A DNA stretch of 34,273 nt from NCBI GenBank assembly GCA_018711005.1, contig DVIT01000024.1:1-34273 (forward strand), written 5' to 3'. Origin of the DNA: Candidatus Scybalocola faecigallinarum. GTDB taxonomy: Bacteria; Bacillota; Clostridia; Lachnospirales; Lachnospiraceae. The notes beneath the pieces were generated by a model. It was not told where the DNA came from, searched no databases, and was given only the letters and a program-made list of their open reading frames with translations. Shown one piece after another: positions 19,345 to 28,279 of the stretch (the stretch's first letter is position 1; each line of letters begins with the position of its first letter). The translations under genes and the position numbers were made by a program.

Positions 19345-19381
19345 ATTATACTTTATTTTCCACAGAATATAAAGTGGAAAA
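19345..19381 (-). promoter_or_regulatory. Promoter -10 with overlapping inverted repeat
   Basis: The minus strand has -10 TATAAT (19345-19350). Upstream lies an inverted repeat TTTTCCAC (19356-19363) / GTGGAAAA (19374-19381), covering the spacer and the expected -35 position, where only a poor TTTATA is seen. A weak -35 covered by a palindrome suggests a regulated promoter. Confidence 0.5.
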
Positions 19382-19401
19382 TAGGAATATTTTTTAAATA
19401 T

Positions 19402-19423
19402 TGTAACTATTCAGCCATGCCCG
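19402..19423 (+). repeat. Intergenic repeat copy, core CAGCCATGC (copy 2)
   Basis: It is identical over 22 bases to 8205-8226. Here it continues into CTCGGATTCGCTGC-taac-GCAGC, a small stem, and resembles the left part of the 30437-30554 element (AGCCATGCC, GCTCG, TTCGCT in the same order). Confidence 0.7.
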
Positions 19424-19489
19424 CTCGGATTCGCTGCTAACGCAGCAAAATCCTCGCTTATAGCTAAACGCCCTATATCCGGACGGGTA

Positions 19490-19538
19490 AAGAAAAAGCC
19501 TTTGCAGCCCCTGTCCAAAAGGGAACTGCAAAGGCTTC
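19490..19538 (-). terminator. Intrinsic terminator of groES-groEL
   Basis: On the minus strand AAGCCTTTGCAGTTCCC pairs with GGGGCTGCAAAGGCTT, followed by TTTCTTT. It lies about 30 bases after the groEL stop. Confidence 0.85.
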
Positions 19539-19568
19539 TATAAAAAGCACAATTTATACACTCATGGA

Positions 19569-21194
<1,626 letters not shown>

Positions 21195-21245
21195 TTATTC
21201 CTCCTGATATTCTATAATAATGTCTTTTTATACACAGACGGGAAA

Positions 21246-21530
21246 TTATTCTACAACAGCAAGAATGTCGCTCTGTCTTACGATAATATATTCTTCGCCG
21301 TCAAGCTTAACTTCTGTTCCTGCATACTTGGAATAGATAACCTTAGAACCAACTTCAACCTGCATCGTTACTTCTTTTCCGTCAACCATTCCGCCAGGAC
21401 CTACAGCAATAACTTCTGCTTCCTGTGGTTTTTCTTTTGCCTGGCCGGTTAATATGATACCGGATTTTGTTGTTTCTTCTGCAACCAGCTGTTTTAAAAC
21501 GACTCTGTCTCCTAATGGTACTAATTTCAT
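21246..21530 (-). CDS. groES: Co-chaperonin GroES (10 kDa)
   Basis: GroES caps the GroEL chamber. The 94-residue product begins MKLVPLGDRVVLKQ and carries the mobile loop TKSGIILTGQAKEKPQ and GSKVIYSKYAGTEV. A longer in-frame start at 21578 would place the start inside CIRCE and is rejected. GGAGG lies 9 bases before the ATG at 21530. It is the first gene of the groESL operon. Confidence 0.98.
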   Translation of the reverse strand: MKLVPLGDRVVLKQLVAEETTKSGIILTGQAKEKPQEAEVIAVGPGGMVDGKEVTMQVEVGSKVIYSKYAGTEVKLDGEEYIIVRQSDILAVVE

Positions 21531-21567
21531 ATCTAAATTCCTCCTTATGAAATGCTTCTTCAACTTA

Positions 21568-21594
21568 TTAGCACTCACTTTACTCGAGTGCTAA
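21568..21594 (-). promoter_or_regulatory. CIRCE operator (HrcA binding site)
   Basis: TTAGCACTC-N9-GAGTGCTAA is a perfect match to the CIRCE consensus. It lies between the promoter and groES, so groESL should be repressed by HrcA and induced by heat. hrcA itself is not in the window. Confidence 0.97.
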
Positions 21595-21605
21595 CCGATA
21601 TACTT

Positions 21606-21634
21606 ATAATATGTTTTTTGCCCTCTGATTGCAA
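21606..21634 (-). promoter_or_regulatory. Promoter of groES-groEL
   Basis: The minus strand has -35 TTGCAA (21629-21634), a 17-base spacer and -10 TATTAT (21606-21611), just upstream of CIRCE. Confidence 0.75.
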
Positions 21635-21796
21635 CCATAGACAGCATGTGTTTTTAGGTGATTTTCAATAGTTTTCTCATTTTTTCTCTTATATACTCAT
21701 ATTTCCTTCATTTTTCATATTTTTGAATTATTTAATCGCCGCCAGACCCATCCGGGAGCCGCAAAAACCTCTCCCGACGGCAGGGCGTATAACGCT

Positions 21797-21827
21797 AAAA
21801 AGCAGCTGGCCTGTGCCAGCTGCTTTT
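21797..21827 (-). terminator. Intrinsic terminator after glnS
   Basis: AAAAGCAGCTGGC and GGCCAGCTGCTTTTT form a strong stem about 20 bases after the glnS stop. The A and T runs on both sides make it bidirectional in form. Confidence 0.88.
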
Positions 21828-21845
21828 ATCACAATCTTGATGCTA

Positions 21846-23513
21846 TTATTTTCCCGGCTTATAAGAGCTCTTTAAAGAAACAATACGGTTAAATACTAAA
21901 TGATCCGGCGCAGAGTCCTTTGTATCCACGCAGAAATAGCCCTGGCGGACAAACTGGAAGCTGTCACCGCCTTTAGCCTCAGCCAGGGAAGGCTCCACAT
22001 AGCACTCATTTAAAACGGTGAGGGAATTGGGATTTAAGTTTAATGAGCCGTCCTCTTTATTATAAACACCCTTTTCCTCGTCCACCAGATTTTCATACAG
22101 GCGCACCTGGGCTTTAACTGCATAAGGTGCAGCAACCCAGTGGATCGTCCCCTTAACTTTCCGTCCGGTAAATCCGCTGCCGCTGCGTGTTTCAGGATCA
22201 TAGGTGCAGTGGATCTCTGTCACTTTGCCGTTTTCATCCTTCTTATAATCGGTACATGTCACAAAATAGCCGTTCATCAGGCGCACTTCATTGCCCGGAT
22301 ACAGACGGAAATACTTTTTAGGCGGTTCTTCCATAAAGTCTTCCCGCTCAATATAAAGCTCACGGCAGAAAGGCACCTGGCGGGTTCCAAGTTCTTCATT
22401 TTCCTGATTATTTACAACATCCATGTACTCAACCTGACCTTCCGGATAGTTGTCAATGATCAGTTTTACAGGATCCAGCACTGCCATCATACGGCTGCGT
22501 TTAAGCTTTAAATCCTCACGGATGCAATATTCAAGCATTGCATAGTCCACGCTGGAATTGCTCTTGGAAACACCTACCAGTTCCATAAACATTTTAATGG
22601 ATTCCGGTGTAAAGCCTCTCCGGCGCAAAGCTGCAATAGATACAAGGCGGGGATCGTCCCAGCCGTCAACAATATTTTCTTCTACCAGTTTTTTAATATA
22701 ACGCTTGCCGGTGATCACATTCTGAAGGTACAGCTTGGCAAATTCGATCTGCTTGGGCGGATGAGGATACTCCAGCTCCCGTACAACCCAGTCGTAAAGA
22801 GGACGATGGTCCTCAAACTCCAGGGTGCAGATAGAGTGGCTGATCCCTTCAATAGCATCTTCAATAGGATGGGCAAAGTCATACATGGGATAAATGCACC
22901 ACTTGTCCCCTGTATTATGATGGGTCATGCGGGCCACACGGTAAATTACCGGGTCGCGCATATTAATATTCGGAGAAGCCATGTCGATCTTTGCACGGAG
23001 CACCCGGCTGCCGTCCTCAAACTCACCGTTTTTCATCCGTTCAAACAGATCCAGGTTTTCTTCCACACTGCGGTTGCGGTATGGGCTGTCCTTTCCCGGC
23101 TCTGTCAGCGTTCCGCGGTACTGGCGGATTTCCTCTGCACTGAGATCGCACACATAGGCCTTGCCTTTTTTGATCAGCTTTACTGCTGCTTCATACATCT
23201 GGTCAAAGTAATTGGATGCAAACAGCACCTCACCGTCATACTTGGCTCCCAGCCATTCCACATCCTCAATAATAGACTGAACGAACTCGGTCTTTTCCTT
23301 TGTCGGGTTGGTATCATCAAATCTTAAATGGAACTTTCCGCCATATTTTTTTGCCAGGCCATAATTTAATAAAATAGACTTGGCATGTCCAATGTGAAGA
23401 TAGCCATTAGGTTCCGGCGGGAAGCGGGTGCAGATTTCCTCGTAGCATCCTTCTTCCAGATCCTTATCTATAATCTGCTCAATAAAATTTTTAGAAACAA
23501 CTTCATTTTCCAT
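21846..23513 (-). CDS. glnS: Glutaminyl-tRNA synthetase
   Basis: The class I synthetase charges tRNA-Gln directly. The 555 residues carry the HIGH-type motif [16 protein letters not shown] near residue 30, [13 protein letters not shown], the hallmark [20 protein letters not shown] and [13 protein letters not shown], then [17 protein letters not shown] and a C-terminal beta-barrel anticodon domain. Where Escherichia coli GlnRS has the KMSKS-type VMSKR, this protein reads VITGKR. An in-frame ATG at 23549 lacks an SD. The start at 23513 follows GGAGG at 12 bases. The leader contains a small CACCGG/CCGGTG stem (23547-23565). Confidence 0.97.
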   Translation of the reverse strand: MENEVVSKNFIEQIIDKDLEEGCYEEICTRFPPEPNGYLHIGHAKSILLNYGLAKKYGGKFHLRFDDTNPTKEKTEFVQSIIEDVEWLGAKYDGEVLFASNYFDQMYEAAVKLIKKGKAYVCDLSAEEIRQYRGTLTEPGKDSPYRNRSVEENLDLFERMKNGEFEDGSRVLRAKIDMASPNINMRDPVIYRVARMTHHNTGDKWCIYPMYDFAHPIEDAIEGISHSICTLEFEDHRPLYDWVVRELEYPHPPKQIEFAKLYLQNVITGKRYIKKLVEENIVDGWDDPRLVSIAALRRRGFTPESIKMFMELVGVSKSNSSVDYAMLEYCIREDLKLKRSRMMAVLDPVKLIIDNYPEGQVEYMDVVNNQENEELGTRQVPFCRELYIEREDFMEEPPKKYFRLYPGNEVRLMNGYFVTCTDYKKDENGKVTEIHCTYDPETRSGSGFTGRKVKGTIHWVAAPYAVKAQVRLYENLVDEEKGVYNKEDGSLNLNPNSLTVLNECYVEPSLAEAKGGDSFQFVRQGYFCVDTKDSAPDHLVFNRIVSLKSSYKPGK

Positions 23514-23615
23514 ATTTCTTTGTTTCCTCCCTGAGTTATATTCCGTCACCGGAGCTTTTCCGGTGCTGCTTTCCTGTCACGGCCAAAAAAGCCCAAACAG
23601 CAGTTTCGTCTTTTT

Positions 23616-23644
23616 ATCATAGCATAGGAGTTCTCATGGGGCAA
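23616..23644 (-). promoter_or_regulatory. Promoter of glnS
   Basis: The minus strand has -35 TTGCCC (23639-23644), a 17-base spacer and -10 TATGAT (23616-23621) with an upstream TG. Confidence 0.68.
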
Positions 23645-23659
23645 GTCTTTTCCCCTTAA

Positions 23660-23845
23660 TTAATCTCTAAACCATCCTTGTCCCCGGCAATAAGCAATCC
23701 ATAAGATGCCAGGGAACGTCCGTACCCCGTCACTGTACACAAACCGGACTTCTTCTGAAACGCCGCTGCTGTCTGGTCTTGCCTGTATCAGATCCCAGTC
23801 TATCTTCTGGAAAAAGTATTTTCCGTTAAATAACTCTGTTTCCAC
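23660..23845 (-). CDS. Possible small protein, 61 residues, unknown
   Basis: A 61-codon frame starts with GTG after GGGG at 9 bases and encodes a soluble, aromatic-rich polypeptide (NGKYFFQKIDWDLIQARPDS, then FPGILWIAYCRGQGWFRD). Amino acid use looks protein-like, but no family is recognised. It ends 16 bases before the glnS -35, between glnS and the tRNA terminator. No promoter is evident. Bases 23846-23965 hold nothing else. Confidence 0.35.
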   Translation of the reverse strand: METELFNGKYFFQKIDWDLIQARPDSSGVSEEVRFVYSDGVRTFPGILWIAYCRGQGWFRD

Positions 23846-23965
23846 ATAATTTTTCCCCGATTAAATAAAAGCGCATATTCCCATATTTAATATTGCATTA
23901 AAAGCATGTAAAGGCGACACATTTTTGGCTGTATTTGGGAAAATAAATGCTCAAACAGAATACTT

Positions 23966-24011
23966 AGAAAAAAGAAAACTCCGGAAATCTATCTTATAGA
24001 TGTCCGGAGCT
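23966..24011 (-). terminator. Intrinsic terminator of tRNA-Thr
   Basis: On the minus strand CTCCGGACATCTAT pairs with ATAGATTTCCGGAG around a 3-base loop, followed by TTTTCTTTTTTC. It lies right after the tRNA. Confidence 0.85.
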
Positions 24012-24018
24012 TAAAAAA

Positions 24019-24091
24019 AGCTGCCTAGGGGACTTGAACCCCCGACCTCCGCCTTACCAAGGCGACGCTCTACCGACTGAGCCAAGGCAGC
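24019..24091 (-). tRNA. tRNA-Thr (anticodon GGU)
   Basis: The cloverleaf is complete on the minus strand: acceptor GCTGCCT/AGGCAGC, D arm GCTC-AGTCGGTA-GAGC, anticodon stem TCGCC/GGCGG with loop TTGGTAA (anticodon GGT), T arm CCCGG-TTCAAGT-CCCCT (the last stem pairs include wobble). The discriminator is T and no CCA is encoded. It is a single-gene unit with its own promoter and terminator. Confidence 0.95.
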
Positions 24092-24114
24092 ATGCTGTGC
24101 GAATCAGCTTCCTA

Positions 24115-24143
24115 AGAATACTACATTTTTATCCTCCTGTCAA
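24115..24143 (-). promoter_or_regulatory. Promoter of tRNA-Thr
   Basis: The minus strand has the consensus -35 TTGACA (24138-24143), a 17-base spacer and -10 TATTCT (24115-24120), about 25 bases before the mature tRNA. Confidence 0.85.
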
Positions 24144-24163
24144 TAACTAATTTACAAATTTTT

Positions 24164-24189
24164 GTAATTATTCAGCCATGCATCCGGTC
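24164..24189 (+). repeat. Intergenic repeat copy, core CAGCCATGC (copy 3)
   Basis: Over 26 bases it differs from 34110-34135 at one position (ATTATTCAGCCATGC versus ACTATTCAGCCATGC); both continue into ATCCGGTC. It lies upstream of the tRNA-Thr promoter, in the divergent gap before the metallo-beta-lactamase-fold gene. Confidence 0.7.
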
Positions 24190-24278
24190 AGGCAAAGAAC
24201 CGGCGGAAGTTTACTTACACAAGGGGCTTTGCCCGTCCGGCCAGAACATCACCGCCATAAATCAAAATCTTTTTTATC

Positions 24279-24307
24279 TTGTATATCGAACATATGTGTG
24301 CTATTAT
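24279..24307 (+). promoter_or_regulatory. Promoter of the metallo-beta-lactamase-fold lipoprotein
   Basis: The plus strand has -35 TTGTAT (24279-24284), a 17-base spacer and -10 TATTAT (24302-24307), about 65 bases before the proposed start. Confidence 0.65.
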
Positions 24308-24372
24308 AAATTCAATGATGCTTTGGCACGCTATTCCAAAGCATAAATCCTATAGAAAGCAGGTTTGCAGCT

Positions 24373-25635
24373 CTGAGAAAGAAGCTTAGAACTCTTTTTC
24401 CCTTTCTTGTGATCTTGTGTCTGCTCCTGGCCGGATGCTCCTCATCCACAGCGGCCACAGGTCAAAGTACAGGCCAGACAGCTTCTGTCCCGGCCCAGGG
24501 GGATGACGGTTCAGAAGCTGCCAAAGAACTTTTGACCGTCCATTTTATTGATGTTGGCCAAGGTGACAGTATTCTGATCCAGGCCGGAAACGAAGCGATG
24601 CTTATTGACGCAGGCACCAACGAAAGCGGCGATGTGGTCACCGCATACCTGGAGAGCCTTGGCATTTCCCATCTGGACTGGGTGATTGGCACACATCCCC
24701 ATGAAGACCATATTGGCGGACTGGATGATGTGATCCGTGAGATGGATGTAGATCGGGTCATGATGCCGCCAAAAGAGCATACCACCAAAACCTTTGAAGA
24801 TGTGCTGGATACCATTGCCGATAAGAATCTGACCATTACGGTCCCGGAAGTTGGCGACAGCTATGCCCTTGGCAGCGGCCAGTTCACCATCCTCGGCCCG
24901 GTAAATGATTACGGAGATGACTTAAACAACTGGTCTGTTGTCCTGAGACTGGACTATGGCAATACAAGCTTTTTGTTTACCGGAGACGCAGAAAGCGCAG
25001 CGGAAGAAGATATTTTGTCCACCGGACTCCCGGCAGAAGCCGATGTGCTGAAGGTGGGCCATCATGGCAGCGATACATCCACATCCCAGGCATTTTTAGA
25101 TGCTGTATCCCCGGATTTTGCCGTGATCAGCGCAGGCTGGGACAATGACTACGGCCATCCCCACCAAACGACTTTAGATAAGCTGGTGGCAGCACAGGTC
25201 AGTCTGTGCCGCACAGACCTTCAGGGAACGGTTTTGATCACCAGCAATGGCCAGGATCTGGATGTTTCCTATACAAAGGAGGCTGCCGAAGATGATCTGA
25301 CGGCCAGCCCGGATGCATCGGCCAGCGAGCTTTCAAATACTTCCTCCGCTGATGCTTCTGGTACATTAGAAAGCGTCAGCGGCACTGCCGGCGGCACCGG
25401 CGGAAGCACTCCCGGCGCGGCTGCTTCCCAGGATGAAACGCCGGCACAGGAAACCCAGGCGCCCGCAGTTACTGAAAATCCCGATGTGAGCATCCAGGTA
25501 CATATTACCCGTACCGGAGAAAAGTATCACAGCGCCGGATGCAGCTATTTAAGCAAATCTGACATTCCCATTTCCCTGGCGGATGCCAAAGCTCAGGGCT
25601 ATACCCCCTGTTCCAGGTGCAACCCGCCCCAATAA
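24373..25635 (+). CDS. Lipoprotein with ComEC-like metallo-beta-lactamase fold and CxxC tail
   Basis: The N-terminus LRKKLRTLFPFLVILCLLLAG followed by Cys is a clear lipoprotein signal (lipobox LAGC), so the protein is anchored outside the membrane. The catalytic domain resembles the metal-dependent C-terminal domain of ComEC: VHFIDVGQGDSILIQ, HPHEDHIGG, LFTGDAE, and VGHHGSDTSTS. A low-complexity Ser/Thr/Ala/Gly linker (about 295-360) leads to a tail, YHSAGCSYLSKSDIPISLAD and then GYTPCSRCNPP, that looks like a small metal-binding knuckle. A GTG at 24409 would leave only MILCLLLAGC. The CTG at 24373, 9 bases after AGCAGG, gives a full signal peptide, and no ATG is in frame. Substrate unknown; a nucleic-acid hydrolase is plausible. 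Confidence 0.88.
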   Translation: MRKKLRTLFPFLVILCLLLAGCSSSTAATGQSTGQTASVPAQGDDGSEAAKELLTVHFIDVGQGDSILIQAGNEAMLIDAGTNESGDVVTAYLESLGISHLDWVIGTHPHEDHIGGLDDVIREMDVDRVMMPPKEHTTKTFEDVLDTIADKNLTITVPEVGDSYALGSGQFTILGPVNDYGDDLNNWSVVLRLDYGNTSFLFTGDAESAAEEDILSTGLPAEADVLKVGHHGSDTSTSQAFLDAVSPDFAVISAGWDNDYGHPHQTTLDKLVAAQVSLCRTDLQGTVLITSNGQDLDVSYTKEAAEDDLTASPDASASELSNTSSADASGTLESVSGTAGGTGGSTPGAAASQDETPAQETQAPAVTENPDVSIQVHITRTGEKYHSAGCSYLSKSDIPISLADAKAQGYTPCSRCNPPQ

Positions 25636-25661
25636 AAAATCTTCGCTGAAATATACCTTTC

Positions 25662-25714
25662 TAAAAAAATATATCCTGTACCCGGGCCGTCCAGCAATAC
25701 CCGGATACGGGATA
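25662..25714 (-). terminator. Intrinsic terminator after dedA
   Basis: On the minus strand a TATCC-GTA-CCGG type imperfect stem (25672-25714) is followed by ATATTTTTTTAG. It lies in the convergent gap between the lipoprotein gene and dedA. Confidence 0.55.
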
Positions 25715-25741
25715 TGATCCTTCTGGAATATGATCCTTCTG
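25712..25741. repeat. Short tandem repeat, two copies of ATATGATCCTTCTG
   Basis: The 14-base unit occurs at 25712-25725 and 25728-25741 (16-base period), directly before the dedA stop. It may be a replication-slippage duplication. Confidence 0.6.
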
Positions 25742-25744
25742 CCT

Positions 25745-26365
25745 TTATCCGGCTTTTTTCCTCCGCCTGCGGCGGGCAAAAACCGCGCAGACGATGACAA
25801 TGGCCCCGATTAAAATAATGATCGTCCAGTTTTTATATGTATCCATATACTTTATCACCAGATCCCATGAAGCGCCTGCAAAGGCTCCAAGATGCACCAG
25901 CAGAATATTCCACAGCAGCGTTCCTCCCACGGTCATGGCCGTAAAGGGACCCATGGCCATTTTAGCCATTCCCGCGGGAATGGAGATCAGGCTCCTTAAA
26001 ATAGGGATGCAGCGGCAGAAAAATACAGCTTTTGTCCCCTTTTTTCCAAACCAGTCCAGCGTCAGCTCCACATCTTCTCTTTTAAAGCGGAGCAGCCGCC
26101 CGGCCTTCCCGTCCACCAGCTTCATTAATCGTTCTTTGCTTAACAGCCGTCCCACATAATATAAAAAAAGCGCGCCAATATACGATCCTATGGTTGCCGC
26201 AAAGATAACGCCCCACACGCTCAAGGATGTATATGTTGTTAAAAAGCCGCTGAAGGTAAGGATAACCTCTGAAGGGATCGGTGGAAAGATATTTTCAAAA
26301 GCAATTAACAAAATAATTCCAATATAGCCAAACTGCTCTACCAGGTGTATGATCATATCCTGCAT
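25745..26365 (-). CDS. DedA-family membrane protein
   Basis: DedA proteins are conserved inner-membrane proteins; several members transport (flip) lipid carriers such as undecaprenyl phosphate. The 206-residue product has the family signature FENIFPPIPSEVILTFSGF near the N-terminus, then GSYIGALFLYYVGR, the conserved FFCRCIPILRSLISIPAGMA, and further membrane helices ending in a basic tail (RRRRRKK). The ATG follows GGGAG at 6 bases. That SD lies inside the 3' arm of the terminator hairpin after sigH, so expression depends on read-through. Confidence 0.92.
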   Translation of the reverse strand: MQDMIIHLVEQFGYIGIILLIAFENIFPPIPSEVILTFSGFLTTYTSLSVWGVIFAATIGSYIGALFLYYVGRLLSKERLMKLVDGKAGRLLRFKREDVELTLDWFGKKGTKAVFFCRCIPILRSLISIPAGMAKMAMGPFTAMTVGGTLLWNILLVHLGAFAGASWDLVIKYMDTYKNWTIIILIGAIVIVCAVFARRRRRKKAG

Positions 26366-26367
26366 AA

Positions 26368-26410
26368 AAAACTCCCGGAGATTCTTTATTTTAATATATG
26401 AATCTCCGGG
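26368..26410 (-). terminator. Intrinsic terminator between sigH and dedA
   Basis: On the minus strand CCCGGAGATTC (26400-26410) pairs perfectly with GAATCTCCGGG (26374-26384), followed by AGTTTTTTAT. The dedA ribosome binding site overlaps the 3' arm and the T-run abuts its ATG. Confidence 0.82.
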
Positions 26411-26425
26411 AAAAATATACGCAAA

Positions 26426-27031
26426 TCAAGACTGGAGCGCTTCGGCCTTTTTCCGGATACGCTGTATGGCATTATCCACGGCTTTTTCGTTTTTATTCAG
26501 CTGGCGGGCGATCTGGGAATAGCTTTGGCCTTCCATAAATAAATCCAGCACCTTTTTTTCCAAAGGACTTAACGCATCCAGAAGCCTCTGTCGGGCCCGT
26601 TCGCGGTTTTCCTTAATAAAAAAGGAATCCTCCGGACCTGCCCCGGATTCCGATAATGTATCCATAAGCACCGGTGCATTTTCATCATCATCTGCCGGCT
26701 CATATAATGACACATAAGAATTAAGAGGCTGATGCTTTTGCCTCTGCGCAGCTCTTACAGCGGAGCTGATCTGGCGGATCATACACAGCTGGGCAAATCC
26801 GGCAAAGTCTGTCCCTATATCCGGATCATAGTCCCAGATTGCCTTCATCAGCCCGATCATGCCTTCCTGGATCAGATCATCGCTTTCCCCGCCGATCAGA
26901 TAAAACTGTCTCGCCTTTTTCTTTGCCATCCCCTTATATTTATTGAGAAGATAGTCAATACCCGCCGTCTGTCCCTGCTGGATACAGCGGCAGATCTGCT
27001 CGTCTGTCATTTCATTAAACTGACTGTCCAT
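26426..27031 (-). CDS. sigH: RNA polymerase sigma factor, SigH (Spo0H) type
   Basis: The 201-residue sigma-70-type factor has region 2 (LLNKYKGMAKKKARQFYLIG, DDLIQEGMIGLMKAIWDYDP, FAGFAQLCMIRQISSAVRAA) and a region 4 helix-turn-helix (LSPLEKKVLDLFMEGQSYSQ, then NEKAVDNAIQRIRKK). The KARQFYLIGGESDDLIQEGM form is typical of sigma-H, which directs transition-state and early sporulation genes. Its position after cysS-mrnC-rlmB is the conserved place of sigH in Firmicutes. AGGAG precedes the ATG. The usual yacP (NYN nuclease) gene between rlmB and sigH is missing. Confidence 0.94.
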   Translation of the reverse strand: MDSQFNEMTDEQICRCIQQGQTAGIDYLLNKYKGMAKKKARQFYLIGGESDDLIQEGMIGLMKAIWDYDPDIGTDFAGFAQLCMIRQISSAVRAAQRQKHQPLNSYVSLYEPADDDENAPVLMDTLSESGAGPEDSFFIKENRERARQRLLDALSPLEKKVLDLFMEGQSYSQIARQLNKNEKAVDNAIQRIRKKAEALQS

Positions 27032-27051
27032 ATATGTCTCCTGCGGTCAGA

Positions 27052-27792
27052 TCACCCAAGCCTCTGTCTTACGATTTCATAAGCCAACACACCGGCAGCG
27101 ACCGAGGCATTCAGTGAATCTATATCTCCTTTCATGGGAACGGAAATGGTAAAATCGCATTTTTCCTTAACAAGCCTGCTGACACCGCTGCCTTCATTGC
27201 CAATAACCAGGCCGATGGGGCCCTTCAAATTCTGGCGGTACATCAGCTGACCGTCCATGTCTGCACAGGCAAACCACAAACCTTCCTTTTTAAGGCTGTC
27301 AATGGCTGAGGCCAGGTTTGTCACTCTGGCCACCGGCGTGTAATTAATAGCACCGGCCGAAACCTTTGCCACCGTAGGCGTCAGGCCTACAGCGCGGTTT
27401 TTCGGTATAATAATGCCATGAGCCCCGGCAAGATTAGCGGTTCTTAAGATGGCACCCAGATTATGAGGATCCTCGATCCCATCTAAAAGGATGATAAACG
27501 GATCTTCTCCTTTATCCCGGGCTGCCTGCAATATATCCTCTACCTGAGCATAAGCGTATGCCGCACACACAGCAATAACGCCCTGATGGTGCTTTGTCTG
27601 AGAAAGCTGGTCCAGACGTTCTTTGGAAACAAAGTGAACGATAGTGTCCCTTTTCTTCGCTTCCCTTAAGATGGTCCTGATCGGGCCGTCCTGGCATCCG
27701 TCCAGGACAAACAGCTTATCCACGGTCTTTCCTGACCGAAAGGCTTCAATCACCGGGTTTCTTCCTTCAACGATTGATTCTTCGTATCTCAT
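27052..27792 (-). CDS. rlmB: 23S rRNA/tRNA 2'-O-methyltransferase, RlmB/TrmH family (SpoU)
   Basis: The SPOUT-class enzyme methylates ribose 2'-OH with S-adenosylmethionine. The 246 residues contain an N-terminal substrate-binding domain (EGRNPVIEAFRSGKTVDKLF), then the SpoU motifs ILLDGIEDPHNLGAILRTA, IGLVIGNEGSGVSRLV and the knot motif PMKGDIDSLNASVAAGVLAY. AGGAGG lies 5 bases before the ATG. It starts 13 bases after mrnC and ends 20 bases before sigH. The exact target nucleotide is inferred from the family. Confidence 0.95.
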   Translation of the reverse strand: MRYEESIVEGRNPVIEAFRSGKTVDKLFVLDGCQDGPIRTILREAKKRDTIVHFVSKERLDQLSQTKHHQGVIAVCAAYAYAQVEDILQAARDKGEDPFIILLDGIEDPHNLGAILRTANLAGAHGIIIPKNRAVGLTPTVAKVSAGAINYTPVARVTNLASAIDSLKKEGLWFACADMDGQLMYRQNLKGPIGLVIGNEGSGVSRLVKEKCDFTISVPMKGDIDSLNASVAAGVLAYEIVRQRLG

Positions 27793-27805
27793 ATATTCCT
27801 CCTGA

Positions 27806-28279
27806 TCAAATGGCTTTCATAGCTTCAAGTCCTAAATGAACCAGCTCCATGATCCGCTCATATTCCTGTTTCAAGTAAAGGTATCCCATCAAAGCCTCAA
27901 ACCCTGTGGCCATACGGTAATCTGTCATTGTGGCGTTTTTTGCCATGGTATAAGACTTGGCGTTGCGGCCCCGTTTATAAACCGATACTTCTTCTTCAGT
28001 CAGCCGGGCCTCAATGGCCTTGATCAGCCGGGCCTGAGCCGATGCCTTGACCAGGGTGCTGGAGCGCTTATGAAGCTTATTTACAGGAGCATTGGAACGC
28101 TCCACCACGATAGAGCGGATAATCACTTCATAAACAGCGTCCCCCAAATAGGCCAGTGTCAGTGGGGAATATTGGCGCACATCCACCTGTCCAAGGCCAA
28201 AAAGCGCCCGGAACTTTTCATGGAACCGGATGGGATTTTCTGCGATCTGGCCGTCCTGCATTTCTATGCTCTTTTCCAT
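27806..28279 (-). CDS. mrnC: Mini-ribonuclease III
   Basis: Mini-RNase III trims 23S rRNA precursor ends as a dimer and has only the RNase III catalytic domain. The 157-residue protein shows YSPLTLAYLGDAVYEVIIRS, KLHKRSSTLVKASAQ, RGRNAKS, and TDYRMATGFEALMGYLYL, which supplies the second acidic pair (E of FEALMGYLYL). There is no double-stranded RNA-binding domain, as expected. The ATG, after GGAAGGTG, lies 16 bases inside the cysS end, so translation is coupled. Confidence 0.95.
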   Translation of the reverse strand: MEKSIEMQDGQIAENPIRFHEKFRALFGLGQVDVRQYSPLTLAYLGDAVYEVIIRSIVVERSNAPVNKLHKRSSTLVKASAQARLIKAIEARLTEEEVSVYKRGRNAKSYTMAKNATMTDYRMATGFEALMGYLYLKQEYERIMELVHLGLEAMKAI

